DNA of 64,000 nt. Origin: Streptomyces celluloflavus. Lineage in GTDB: Bacteria; Actinomycetota; Actinomycetes; Streptomycetales; Streptomycetaceae. Position numbers and translations under genes: made by a program. The stretch lies in the NCBI GenBank assembly GCA_000720995.1, contig JOEL01000008.1:124001-188000 (forward strand). Direction: 5' to 3'. Position 1 is the stretch's first letter, and the number at the start of each line of letters is the position of its first letter. Below, in pieces: positions 36,150-45,877 of the stretch. The notes beneath the pieces were generated by a model. The model was not told the DNA's origin. It did no database searches and saw only the letters and a program-made list of their open reading frames with translations.

Positions 36150-38753
36150 GTGCCAGGTGAGAATCTGTCCCGGGACGAGGCCCGCGAGCGGGGCCGGCTG
36201 CTGAGCGTTGACGGGTACGACGTGGCGCTGGACGTCCGCTCGGCCGTGGCGCGCGGCGAGACCGCCGGCACGTTCCGTTCGCGGACCACCATCCGCTTCC
36301 GCTGCGCCGAGCCGGGCGCCACGACCTTCGCGGACCTGCTCGCGCCGGCCGTCACCGCCGTCACGCTCAACGGCCGCGAACTGGACCCCGGTACGGTCTT
36401 CGACGGCTCCCGGATCGCGCTGGACCAGCTCGCCGCCGACAACACCCTCGTCGTCGACGCGCAGTGCGCCTACAGCCGCACCGGAGAGGGACTGCACCGG
36501 TTCGTCGACCCCGAGGACGGCGAGGTCTACCTCTACACGCAGTACGAACCCGCCGACGCCCGCCGGGTCTTCGCCAACTTCGAGCAGCCCGATCTGAAGG
36601 CGCCGTTCACCTTCGAGGTGACCGCGCCCGAGGGCTGGACGGTGCTCAGCAACGGCGCCCAGGAGGGGCCGGCCGAGGACGGGCGGCACCGGTTCGCGAC
36701 GACGCGGCCGATCTCGACGTACATCACGGCGGTCGTCGCCGGTCCGTACCACTACGTCCGCGACAGCTACCGCCGCACCTTCGCGGACGGCACGGAGCTG
36801 GAGATCCCGCTGGGCGCGCTCTGCCGCAAGGGGCTGGCCAGGCACTTCGACCCGGACGACATCTTCACCGTCACCAAGCAGGGCCTGGACTTCTTCCACG
36901 ACAACTTCGACTACCCCTACCCCTTCGGGAAGTACGACCAGGCGTTCGTGCCGGAGTACAACATCGGCGCGATGGAGAACCCGGGCTGTGTCACCTTCCG
37001 GGAGGAGTTCGTCTTCCGCGGCAAGGTGACGCAGGCGTCGTACGAGTCCCGGGCGAACGTCATCCTGCACGAGATGGCGCATATGTGGTTCGGCGACCTG
37101 GTCACCATGGAGTGGTGGGACGACCTGTGGCTCAAGGAGTCGTTCGCGGACTTCATGGGCGCCTTCTCGCAGGTGGAGTCGACCCGGTTCGACAACGCCT
37201 GGATCACCTTCGCCAACCGCCGCAAGGCGTGGGCCTACCGCGCCGACCAGCTGCCCTCCACCCACCCGGTCACCGCCGACATCCGTGACCTGGAGGACGC
37301 CAAGCTCAACTTCGACGGCATCACGTACGCCAAGGGCGCCTCGGTCCTCAAGCAGCTGGTGGCGTACGTGGGGCGGGAGGCGTTCCTGGAGGGCGCGCGG
37401 CGCTACTTCAAGCGGCACGCCTACGGCAACACCCGCCTCACCGACCTGCTGTCGGTGCTGGAGGAGACCTCCGGGCGGGACATGGCGGCCTGGTCGCGCG
37501 CCTGGCTGGAGACCGCCGGGGTCAACACCCTGACCCCGCAGGCCACTTACGACGCGCAGGACCGGATCACCGAGCTGAGCGTCCTCCAGGAGGCCGCGCC
37601 CACGCATCCGCAGCTGCGCCCGCACCGGGTCGCGGTGGGGCTCTACCGGCGCCAGGAGATCTCGGCCGCGCACCCGGACGGCGGGCTGGAGCGGTACGCG
37701 CGCGCCGAGGTGGACGTCTCGGGGCCGCGTACGGCCGTGACCGAACTGGCCGGTGCCGAGCGGCCCGACCTGATCCTGGTCAACGACGAGGACCTGACGT
37801 ACTGCAAGATCCGCTTCGACGAGGGCTCGCTGGCCACGCTGCGCGACGGGCTCGGCGAGATCACCGACCCGCTGGCCCGCGCGCTGTGCTGGTCCGCGGT
37901 GTGGGGCCTGACCCGCGACGGTCTGATGCCGGCCCGCGACTACCTGGAGCTGGTGCTGCGGTTCGCCGGGCGGGAGACCGACATCGGCGTCCTCCAGTCG
38001 GTGCACGCACAGGCCCGTACGGCGCTGGAGCTCTACGCCGCACCGGCGCACCGCGAGAGCGCCGCCCGCGCCCTGGCCGAGGGCGCGCTGCGCGAGCTGC
38101 GGCTGTCCGAACCGGGCAGCGGCCATCAGCTCGCCTGGGCCCGCCACTTCGCCTCGGTCGCCTCGACCGACGCCGACTTCCAGCTGCTCACGGGACTGCT
38201 GGACGGTACGGCGAAGGTCGACGGCCTGGAGGTGGACCAGGAGCTGCGCTGGACGCTGCTGGAGCCGCTGGCCTCGCACGGTGTCGCGGACACGGCCGTC
38301 CTCGACGCCGAACTGGCCCGCGACGACACCGCGTCCGGCAAGCGCCACCAGGTGCGCTGCCTGGCCGCCCGGCCGTCGGCCGAGGTCAAGGAGCGGGCCT
38401 GGGCGGACGTCGTGGAGTCCGACGCGCTCTCCAACGCCCTGGTGGAGGCGACGATCAGCGGCTTCGCGCAGTTCGGGCAGCGCGAACTGCTGGCCCCGTA
38501 CGCACCGCGCTACTTCGCCTTCCTCGAACAGGCATGGCAGGAGCGGTCCATCGAGATCGCGATGGCCATGGTGCGCGGACTGTTCCCGTCCTGGCAGGTG
38601 ACGCGGGAGACGCTGGACGCCGCGGACGCCTGGCTGGCGGGGCACCCGCAGGCGGCGCCCGCGCTGCGCCGGCTGGTCGCCGAGGAGCGGGACGATCTGG
38701 CGCGGGCACTGCGCGCGCAGGCGTGCGACGAGGCGGCCGCGCCGCTGGGCTGA
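36150..38753 (+). CDS. pepN: aminopeptidase N (M1 family), paralogue 1
   Basis: An 867-residue M1 zinc aminopeptidase removing N-terminal residues from peptides. The exopeptidase motif is GAMENPG (about residue 275), and the zinc site is HEMAHMWFGDLV with the third ligand Glu in LWLKES (about residues 308-332). The C-terminal ERAP1-like helical domain is complete. GTG 36150 (VPGENLSRDEA) has GAGGGAG 8 nt upstream. A second copy of similar length lies at 42987. The two share start motif VPGxNLxRDEA. The catalytic helix is followed by Lys-Glu (KES) where most members and paralogue 2 have Asn-Glu (NES). Confidence 0.94.
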   Translation: MPGENLSRDEARERGRLLSVDGYDVALDVRSAVARGETAGTFRSRTTIRFRCAEPGATTFADLLAPAVTAVTLNGRELDPGTVFDGSRIALDQLAADNTLVVDAQCAYSRTGEGLHRFVDPEDGEVYLYTQYEPADARRVFANFEQPDLKAPFTFEVTAPEGWTVLSNGAQEGPAEDGRHRFATTRPISTYITAVVAGPYHYVRDSYRRTFADGTELEIPLGALCRKGLARHFDPDDIFTVTKQGLDFFHDNFDYPYPFGKYDQAFVPEYNIGAMENPGCVTFREEFVFRGKVTQASYESRANVILHEMAHMWFGDLVTMEWWDDLWLKESFADFMGAFSQVESTRFDNAWITFANRRKAWAYRADQLPSTHPVTADIRDLEDAKLNFDGITYAKGASVLKQLVAYVGREAFLEGARRYFKRHAYGNTRLTDLLSVLEETSGRDMAAWSRAWLETAGVNTLTPQATYDAQDRITELSVLQEAAPTHPQLRPHRVAVGLYRRQEISAAHPDGGLERYARAEVDVSGPRTAVTELAGAERPDLILVNDEDLTYCKIRFDEGSLATLRDGLGEITDPLARALCWSAVWGLTRDGLMPARDYLELVLRFAGRETDIGVLQSVHAQARTALELYAAPAHRESAARALAEGALRELRLSEPGSGHQLAWARHFASVASTDADFQLLTGLLDGTAKVDGLEVDQELRWTLLEPLASHGVADTAVLDAELARDDTASGKRHQVRCLAARPSAEVKERAWADVVESDALSNALVEATISGFAQFGQRELLAPYAPRYFAFLEQAWQERSIEIAMAMVRGLFPSWQVTRETLDAADAWLAGHPQAAPALRRLVAEERDDLARALRAQACDEAAAPLG

Positions 38754-38874
38754 CCGCACCGGCCGCCCCCGGCCGGCAGCCGAACGCCCGTGCTTCAGAA
38801 CGGTGTTGTCCTGTTTGTGGCACGGGTCGGTAACAGCGGTTAGGGGGCGGCGCGGGGGCGGGAATGGCCGTGGC

Positions 38875-39897
38875 ATGAACCACGACACCCCGCTCTCGCC
38901 GCGCCCCCTCCGCCACCTCTCCGACGTCCGGCACCGGGTACTGACCGCGCGTCAGCTGCGTGAGCGCGGCGTCCCGGCGGCGGAGACCGCCGAGCGGTGC
39001 CGGCCGGGCGGCGGCTGGCAGCAGGTTCTGCCGGGCGTCTATCTGCTGCACCCGGGGCCGCCCACCAGCGAGGAACGGCTGCACGCCGCCCTGCGGTACG
39101 CCGCCCACCGCGGACCGGCGGTGCCCCCGCAGGGCGGCCAGGCACCCGCCGCGCCGACGGCGATGATCACCGGTCTCGCGGCACTCGCCCTGTACGGCTT
39201 CACCGCCGCTCCCCCGCTGCTCGCCCTGGACCGGATCGAGGTACTGGTCGGGCCCACCCGGCGGCTGCGCCCGGCCGGATTCGCGGGGATCGTCCGGGCC
39301 CAGGAGCTGCCCGAACCCCAGGAGGTCACCGGAGTGCCGGCCGCACCGGTCGCACGAGCGCTCGCGGACGCCGTCGGCGGGCTCGCCGACGCCTCGGTGG
39401 TGCGCCGGCTGCTGACCGAGGCGGTACGCGACGGCCACTGCGAGGCGGCCGCGCTGGTACGGGAGCTGGGCCGGGCGCGGCTGCTGACCCGGCCGCCGGT
39501 GGCGGACGCGGTGGACACCCTGCTGGCCGCGGGCCGGGCGCTGGACGAGCAGCGGCTGTACGCGATGGTGCGGGCGCACGGGCTGCCCGAACCGCTCTGG
39601 AACGTCGAGCTGCGGCTGCCGGGCGGGCCGCAGCTGGGCGGTGTGGACGCCTTCTGGCCGGGGCACTCGGTGGCCCTGGAGATCGACAGCCGGGCGCCGC
39701 ACCCGGAGGAGGAGCCGCCCCACACGCCGTTCGACGGCAAGCGCGCGCATCTGGAGCGGCTGGGCATCACGCTCGTACGGTGCCCGCCGCGCACCCTGCG
39801 CGAGGCGCCGCAGCGGCAGGCGGAGACGGTCCGCGCGGCGCTGACGGCGGCGCTGGAGCGGGAGCCGGGCGCGTATGTGGTGGTGCTGCCGCGGTAG
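38875..39897 (+). CDS. AbiEi-like/PD-(D/E)XK-type protein of unknown role
   Basis: A 340-residue protein with an N-terminal winged-helix-like segment (VLTARQLRERGV...GGWQQVLPGVYLLHPG) of the kind in AbiEi-type antitoxin-like proteins. The C-terminal region (GGVDAFWPGHSVALEIDSRAPH) has the spacing of a DUF559/Vsr-like PD-(D/E)XK nuclease: Asp in VDAFW and ExD in LEIDS. Such stand-alone genes are common in Streptomyces and no AbiEii-type toxin is adjacent, so a toxin-antitoxin role is doubtful. ATG 38875. It converges with the PPOX gene. Confidence 0.65.
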   Translation: MNHDTPLSPRPLRHLSDVRHRVLTARQLRERGVPAAETAERCRPGGGWQQVLPGVYLLHPGPPTSEERLHAALRYAAHRGPAVPPQGGQAPAAPTAMITGLAALALYGFTAAPPLLALDRIEVLVGPTRRLRPAGFAGIVRAQELPEPQEVTGVPAAPVARALADAVGGLADASVVRRLLTEAVRDGHCEAAALVRELGRARLLTRPPVADAVDTLLAAGRALDEQRLYAMVRAHGLPEPLWNVELRLPGGPQLGGVDAFWPGHSVALEIDSRAPHPEEEPPHTPFDGKRAHLERLGITLVRCPPRTLREAPQRQAETVRAALTAALEREPGAYVVVLPR

Positions 39898-39938
39898 GCG
39901 GGCGGCGGCCCGGGGGAAGCGCCGTCCGCGGCAGTCGC

Positions 39939-40886
39939 TCAGCGGTCCGGCGGGACCGGCGGGTTCGCGGGCGAGGGCACCGGCTCGGACCACCGCAGCG
40001 GACTGCCACCGCGGGTCGCCAGCACCGTCTCGACGTCGAAGTCGACGACGCGGCGCGCGCCCGGGAAGAGCGCGGCGCGCCCGGCGGACCAGTCCACCCG
40101 TGCCCGGCCGCCGAGCCGCAGCAGATCACCGGTGGTCCAGTCGACGAAGAGCAGCCCGGCATCCGGGCGCAGGGCCAGATTCCCCAGCGTGGCGAACATC
40201 GCGTTGCCCGGGTAGTCGGGCCAGCTCAGCCGGGTCGGCGAGGTGGCGCGGACGAAGCCGGGCCGGCCGCCGCGGTGCCCGGCGTCGGCGGCGCCGGCCG
40301 GGTCGGCGGTGGCGAGGAAGAAGGTGTCGGCGGCCTCGACCGTACGCCGCTGGGCGTCGGTCAGCGCGGCGCCGCGGACCGTCCGGTCACCGCCCTCCGC
40401 GGCCGGTGCCACCGCCCGCAGGGTCCGCTGCTGGAGGTGTTTGGGGCAGTTGGCGAAGACCTGGCCGGTGTCGATCGCCAGGCCGCGCGCGGTGGCGCGG
40501 GCCGTGCCGTTGAGCCGCAGCCGGCGCCGGGTGCGCGGGTCCAGCGCGAGGGTGCCCAGCGGCGCGGGCCCGGCGGCGAGGAACGCGGCGAGCGGATCGT
40601 CCCCGGCCGGCCGGGCAGCGACGGACAGGGTGTGCGGGCCGGTCGCGCGCAGGAACCCGGGCGGGCCGGTCAGCAGCGAGCTCCACAGCCGCCCGTCGCC
40701 GTCCGCCGCGGCGATCACCAGCATCGGCTGCAGTCCGAGGAAGGCGGCCGCGATATCGCCGAGGCCGGCGGCGATGGTGCGCCCGATGTGCGCGGCGCGC
40801 GCCGTCTCCCCCGCCCGCCGCTGCACGGCCCGCTCCCCTGCGTGGTACGGCGTACCCGCCTCCGGACCGTCCCCGTCCGCCGTCAT
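39939..40886 (-). CDS. pyridoxamine 5'-phosphate oxidase-like flavoprotein
   Basis: A 315-residue PPOX-fold protein. A C-terminal split-barrel region has the familiar FMN-binding pattern FFLATADPAG, PTRLSWPDYPGNAMFATLGNL and GLLFVDWTTGDLLRLGGRARV, seen here as GNAMFATLGNL and DLLRLGGRA. An N-terminal half (residues 30-190) looks like a second diverged split barrel. Many relatives bind FMN or F420 and reduce unknown substrates; this one is not assignable. I chose ATG 40886 (MTADGDGPEAG) with GGGGACGG upstream. It is divergent from asd. Confidence 0.75.
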   Translation of the reverse strand: MTADGDGPEAGTPYHAGERAVQRRAGETARAAHIGRTIAAGLGDIAAAFLGLQPMLVIAAADGDGRLWSSLLTGPPGFLRATGPHTLSVAARPAGDDPLAAFLAAGPAPLGTLALDPRTRRRLRLNGTARATARGLAIDTGQVFANCPKHLQQRTLRAVAPAAEGGDRTVRGAALTDAQRRTVEAADTFFLATADPAGAADAGHRGGRPGFVRATSPTRLSWPDYPGNAMFATLGNLALRPDAGLLFVDWTTGDLLRLGGRARVDWSAGRAALFPGARRVVDFDVETVLATRGGSPLRWSEPVPSPANPPVPPDR

Positions 40887-41059
40887 GTCCGCCCCGTCCC
40901 CCGCCGTCCCGGTGTACGGGACGACGGTAGCCGCCGCCGACCGGCCGGCGGCGGGTCCGGCGCCACGGAGCGGAACGGATTGGACAAGGCGACGGGGTGC
41001 ACACACATGATGGGGTCGCTACTGAGCAGGTGTTCCCAGCAGACACCGATATCAGGTGA

Positions 41060-42106
<1,047 letters not shown>

Positions 42107-42125
42107 TCCGTACGACGGATGGGGC

Positions 42126-42152
42126 GGGGGCCGTACGGTGCGTACGGCCCCC
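42126..42152. terminator. terminator between asd and DUF1203 gene
   Basis: A perfect 11-bp stem (42126-42136 with 42142-42152) and a 5-nt loop lie 19 nt after the asd stop and between convergent genes. Confidence 0.75.
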
Positions 42153-42204
42153 ACCGTCATGTCCGGGCCGGGCGCCCGCCGCCGTCCCGGCACCCGGCCC
42201 CCGC

Positions 42205-42792
42205 TCAGGCCCTCTCCCGCGCTCCGTCCCCGACGTCCCCGCGGCGCACCTCGAAGACGTCCCCGCGGCGCACCTCGAACTGGAAGCAGCCGTACTCCAC
42301 GGCCCGTACGTGCACCAGGGCCACCTCCGGGTCGGCGAACGCCTCGTCGAAGGCCCGGTCGAAACCGGCCTCGGCGTCCTCGGGGATCTCGAAGAGCCGG
42401 CCGCCGGCGATCTGGCCGTCGGCGTTGTAGCGGCGCAGGGTGCGCAGCGCGCCCTCCCGTGCGAACGGATATCCCGGCGCCGGGGCGTCCGGCCCGCCGC
42501 ACTCCTCCGCGTGGATGAACACCGGACCCTGCTCGTCGTACGCCCCCGGCGCGGCCCCGGTCGCGGCGGCCCAGCGGCGCAGCGGCGCGTAGGAGACGAG
42601 CGCGATCCGCTCACCGGCCCGGATGGCTCGCAGGCAGCAGCGCAGCGGACTGCCGATACAGGACACCGGCACCCCGTCCTCGCGCGCGGTGAACGGCTCC
42701 GTCTGCCGTCCGGCGTCATCCCTCTCACTGAGTTCCCGGTGTGCCTCGGCCCCGATGGAACGGGGTGAATATCTGGTCATGCCCCCGAGCAT
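42205..42792 (-). CDS. DUF1203 family protein
   Basis: A 195-residue protein recognisable as DUF1203 from CRASPLRCCLRAI-type (here GSPLRCCLRAIRAGERIALVSY), GPVFIHAEEC and RAVEYGCFQFEVRRGDV. The two adjacent cysteines and HAEEC are typical of the family; the function is unknown. ATG 42792 (MLGGMTRYSPRS) has GGGGGAG 6 nt upstream and is better than ATG 42780. The C-terminus repeats FEVRRGDV twice because of a 24-bp tandem duplication. Confidence 0.78.
   Translation of the reverse strand: MLGGMTRYSPRSIGAEAHRELSERDDAGRQTEPFTAREDGVPVSCIGSPLRCCLRAIRAGERIALVSYAPLRRWAAATGAAPGAYDEQGPVFIHAEECGGPDAPAPGYPFAREGALRTLRRYNADGQIAGGRLFEIPEDAEAGFDRAFDEAFADPEVALVHVRAVEYGCFQFEVRRGDVFEVRRGDVGDGARERA
42232..42279. 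repeat. 24-bp perfect tandem duplication in the DUF1203 gene
   Basis: Two identical 24-bp units (42232-42255, 42256-42279) encode FEVRRGDV twice near the C-terminus, without breaking the frame. Confidence 0.9.
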
Positions 42793-42986
42793 CGGCGCTC
42801 CCCCCGCCCGGTGCTGGCGGGATTCGGACGGGGCATTCGCGGTGGCCGGGCGGTGCGGCCCGGCGTCCGCGCCGTCCGCGATCCCGGTGCGGGCCGCCCG
42901 CACCGGGATACCCACCGGCCCCGCCGCGGGCGGCGTGGAAGGATGGCCGGAAGAGACGGTCAAGGATGCGAAGAAGGAGTGAACGG

Positions 42987-45557
42987 GTGCCTGGCACGAA
43001 TCTGACCCGCGACGAGGCGCAGCGGCGGGCGCGGCTGTTGAGTGTGGACGCGTACGAGATCGATCTCGACCTGTCCGGTGCCCAGGAGGGCGGGACGTAC
43101 CGGTCGGTGACGACGGTGCGGTTCGATGCCGCCGAGGCGGGTGCGGACTCGTTCATCGACCTGGTCGCGCCGGCCGTGCACGAGGTCGTGCTCAACGGCC
43201 GGGCGCTGGATGCGGCCGAGGTGTTCCAGGACTCACGGATCGCGCTGGCGGACCTGCGGGCCGGCCGCAACGAGCTGACGGTCGTCGCGGACTGCGCGTA
43301 CACGAACACCGGTGAGGGCCTGCACCGTTTCGTCGATCCGGTCGACGAACAGGCTTATCTCTACACGCAGTTCGAGGTGCCGGACGCCCGCCGGGTGTTC
43401 GCCAGCTTCGAGCAGCCGGACCTCAAGGCGACGTTCCAATTCACCGTGACGGCGCCCGAGGGCTGGACGGTGATCTCCAACTCGCCGACCCCGGAACCGG
43501 CCGGCAACGTCTGGCGCTTCGAGCCCACGCCGCGCATCTCGACGTACATCACGGCGCTGATCGTGGGCCCGTACCACAGCGTGCACAGCAGCTGGGAGGG
43601 TCCGGACGGGCGGTCGGTGCCGCTGGGGATCTACTGCCGTCCCTCGCTCGCCGAGCACCTGGACGCGGACGAGATCTTCGCCGTCACCCGACAGGGCTTC
43701 GACTGGTTCGAGGAGAAGTTCGACTACGCCTACCCGTTCGGGAAGTACGACCAGCTCTTCGTGCCCGAGTTCAACGCGGGCGCGATGGAGAACGCCGGTG
43801 CGGTGACCATCCGCGACCAGTACGTGTTCCGCTCGAAGGTGACGGACGCGGCGTACGAGGTGCGCGCGGAGACGATCCTGCACGAGCTGGCGCACATGTG
43901 GTTCGGCGACCTGGTCACCATGGAGTGGTGGAACGACCTGTGGCTGAACGAGTCGTTCGCCACCTACACCTCGATCGCCTGCCAGGCGTACGCGCCGGGC
44001 AGCAAGTGGCCGCACTCCTGGACGACGTTCGCGAACTCCATGAAGACCTGGGCCTACCGCCAGGACCAGCTGCCCTCGACGCACCCGATCATGGCCGAGA
44101 TCCGCGATCTGGACGACGTCCTGGTCAACTTCGACGGCATCACGTACGCCAAGGGCGCCTCGGTGCTCAAGCAGCTGGTCGCGTACGTCGGCATGGACGA
44201 GTTCTTCAAGGGCGTGCAGGCGTACTTCAAGGCGCACGCCTACGGCAACACCCGGCTGAGCGATCTGCTGGGCGCGCTGGAGGAGACCAGCGGCCGGGAC
44301 CTGAAGACCTGGGCGGAGAAGTGGCTCCGGACCGCCGGGATCAACATCCTGCGCCCGGAGATCGAGGTGGACGCGGACGGTGTGATCACCTCGTTCGCGG
44401 TGCGCCAGGAGGCGCCCGCGCTGCCGGCCGGTGCGCAGGGCGAGCCGGTGCTGCGCCCGCACCGCATCGCGATCGGCTGCTACGACCTCCAGGACGGCAA
44501 GCTCGTCCGCACCAGCCGGATCGAGCTGGACGTGGACGGCGAGCTGACCGAGGTGCCGTTCCCGAAGGGCGCCCCGCGCCCGGCCGTGATCCTGCTCAAC
44601 GACGACGACCTGTCGTACGCGAAGGTCCGGCTGGACGAGGAGTCGCTGAAGACCGTCACCGCGCACCTGGGCGACTTCACCGAGTCGCTGCCGCGCGCCC
44701 TGTCGTGGGCCTCGGCCTGGGACATGACACGGGACGGCGAGCTCGCCACCCGTGACTACCTGGCGCTGGTGCTCTCCGGTATCGGCAAGGAGACGGACAT
44801 CGGCGTCGTCCAGTCGCTGCACCGCCAGGTGAAGCTGGCGCTGGACCTGTACGCGGCCCCGGACCGGCGCGAGAGCGGTCTGGCGACGTGGACGGACGCG
44901 GCGCTGGAGCACCTGCGGGCCGCGCGGCCGGGCAGCGACCACCAGCTGGCCTGGGCCCGCGCGTTCGCCGCCACGGCCCGTACCGACGCCCAATTGGACC
45001 TGCTGCAGGGCCTGCTGGACGGTACGGAGGTGCTGGACGGGCTGGCCGTGGACACCGAGCTGCGCTGGTCGCTGGTGCAGCGGCTGGCCGCCACCGGCCG
45101 GGCCGACGAGGCGGCCATCGCGGCCGAGCTGGCGCGGGACAGGACCGCGGCCGGCGAGCGGCACGCGGCGACGGCGCGCGCGGCGCGGCCGACGGCCGAG
45201 GCGAAGGCCGAGACCTGGGCCGCCGTCGTGGAGTCGGACGAGCTGCCCAACTCGGTGCAGGAGGCGGTCATCGGCGGCTTCGTCCAGTCCGACCAGCGGG
45301 AGCTGCTGGCGCCGTACACCGCGAAGTACTTCGACGCGGTCAAGGCCGTCTGGGACGCCCGCAGCCACGAGATGGCGCAGCAGGTCGCGGTCGGTCTCTA
45401 CCCGGCCCTCCAGGTCTCGCAGGAGACCCTGGACGCGACGGACGCCTGGCTGGCCGCGGCCGAGCCGAGTGCGGCGCTGCGCCGGCTGGTCACCGAGTCG
45501 CGGGCGGGCGTCGAGCGCGCCCTGAAGGCGCGGGCGGCGGACGCCGCGGCGGGCTGA
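42987..45557 (+). CDS. pepN: aminopeptidase N (M1 family), paralogue 2
   Basis: An 856-residue M1 zinc aminopeptidase. GAMENAG marks substrate binding, HELAHMWFGDLV plus Glu of LWLNES forms the zinc site (about residues 293-317), and the C-terminal helical domain is complete. GTG 42987 (VPGTNLTRDEAQ) has AAGGAG 7 nt upstream; longer in-frame starts lack an RBS. This copy keeps the usual NES residues and is probably the housekeeping enzyme. It ends at a 13-bp hairpin that is part of a larger duplicated segment shared with the alc 3' end. Confidence 0.95.
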   Translation: MPGTNLTRDEAQRRARLLSVDAYEIDLDLSGAQEGGTYRSVTTVRFDAAEAGADSFIDLVAPAVHEVVLNGRALDAAEVFQDSRIALADLRAGRNELTVVADCAYTNTGEGLHRFVDPVDEQAYLYTQFEVPDARRVFASFEQPDLKATFQFTVTAPEGWTVISNSPTPEPAGNVWRFEPTPRISTYITALIVGPYHSVHSSWEGPDGRSVPLGIYCRPSLAEHLDADEIFAVTRQGFDWFEEKFDYAYPFGKYDQLFVPEFNAGAMENAGAVTIRDQYVFRSKVTDAAYEVRAETILHELAHMWFGDLVTMEWWNDLWLNESFATYTSIACQAYAPGSKWPHSWTTFANSMKTWAYRQDQLPSTHPIMAEIRDLDDVLVNFDGITYAKGASVLKQLVAYVGMDEFFKGVQAYFKAHAYGNTRLSDLLGALEETSGRDLKTWAEKWLRTAGINILRPEIEVDADGVITSFAVRQEAPALPAGAQGEPVLRPHRIAIGCYDLQDGKLVRTSRIELDVDGELTEVPFPKGAPRPAVILLNDDDLSYAKVRLDEESLKTVTAHLGDFTESLPRALSWASAWDMTRDGELATRDYLALVLSGIGKETDIGVVQSLHRQVKLALDLYAAPDRRESGLATWTDAALEHLRAARPGSDHQLAWARAFAATARTDAQLDLLQGLLDGTEVLDGLAVDTELRWSLVQRLAATGRADEAAIAAELARDRTAAGERHAATARAARPTAEAKAETWAAVVESDELPNSVQEAVIGGFVQSDQRELLAPYTAKYFDAVKAVWDARSHEMAQQVAVGLYPALQVSQETLDATDAWLAAAEPSAALRRLVTESRAGVERALKARAADAAAG

Positions 45558-45572
45558 CGCACAGCGGATGAC

Positions 45573-45608
45573 AGGGGCGCCCGGGGCCGATCGGTCCCGG
45601 GCGCCCCT
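45573..45608 (+). terminator. terminator after the second pepN
   Basis: A perfect 13-bp stem (45573-45585 with 45596-45608) lies 15 nt after the stop. A diverged, weaker copy lies in the second repeat unit (about 45763-45800). Confidence 0.75.
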
Positions 45609-45677
45609 TCTGCTGTCCGGCGGGCGCTCCCCCATGGCGGGGCGCGGCCCGGCCGGGGCGCCCCTCGGGGCGGCGGC

Positions 45678-45730
45678 TCAGCCGGTGAGGGCGTCGAAGC
45701 GGCGGCCGAGCGCGGTGCGGCCGGCGGCGG
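45678..45730 (-). pseudogene. duplicated 3' fragment of alc
   Basis: These bases are identical to the last 53 bases of alc (45878-45930) and include its TGA. Upstream of the copied stretch the allantoicase reading frame is lost, so this is a broken copy left by the direct duplication. Confidence 0.75.
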
Positions 45731-45877
45731 ACACCGCGCCGAGCCAACACACAGCAGATGACAGGGGCACCCCGGGCCGGTCGGTCCCGGGCCGCCCCCT
45801 TCCGCGCCCCGGCGGGCGCCGCTCCCCCGTGCCGGCACCCGGCGCGGCCCGGCCCTGGCACCCGGTCGGGCGGCGGC

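Noticed and set aside
38875-39897. Type IV toxin-antitoxin system (AbiE)
   Set aside because: Only an AbiEi-like protein is present; no AbiEii nucleotidyltransferase lies on either side.
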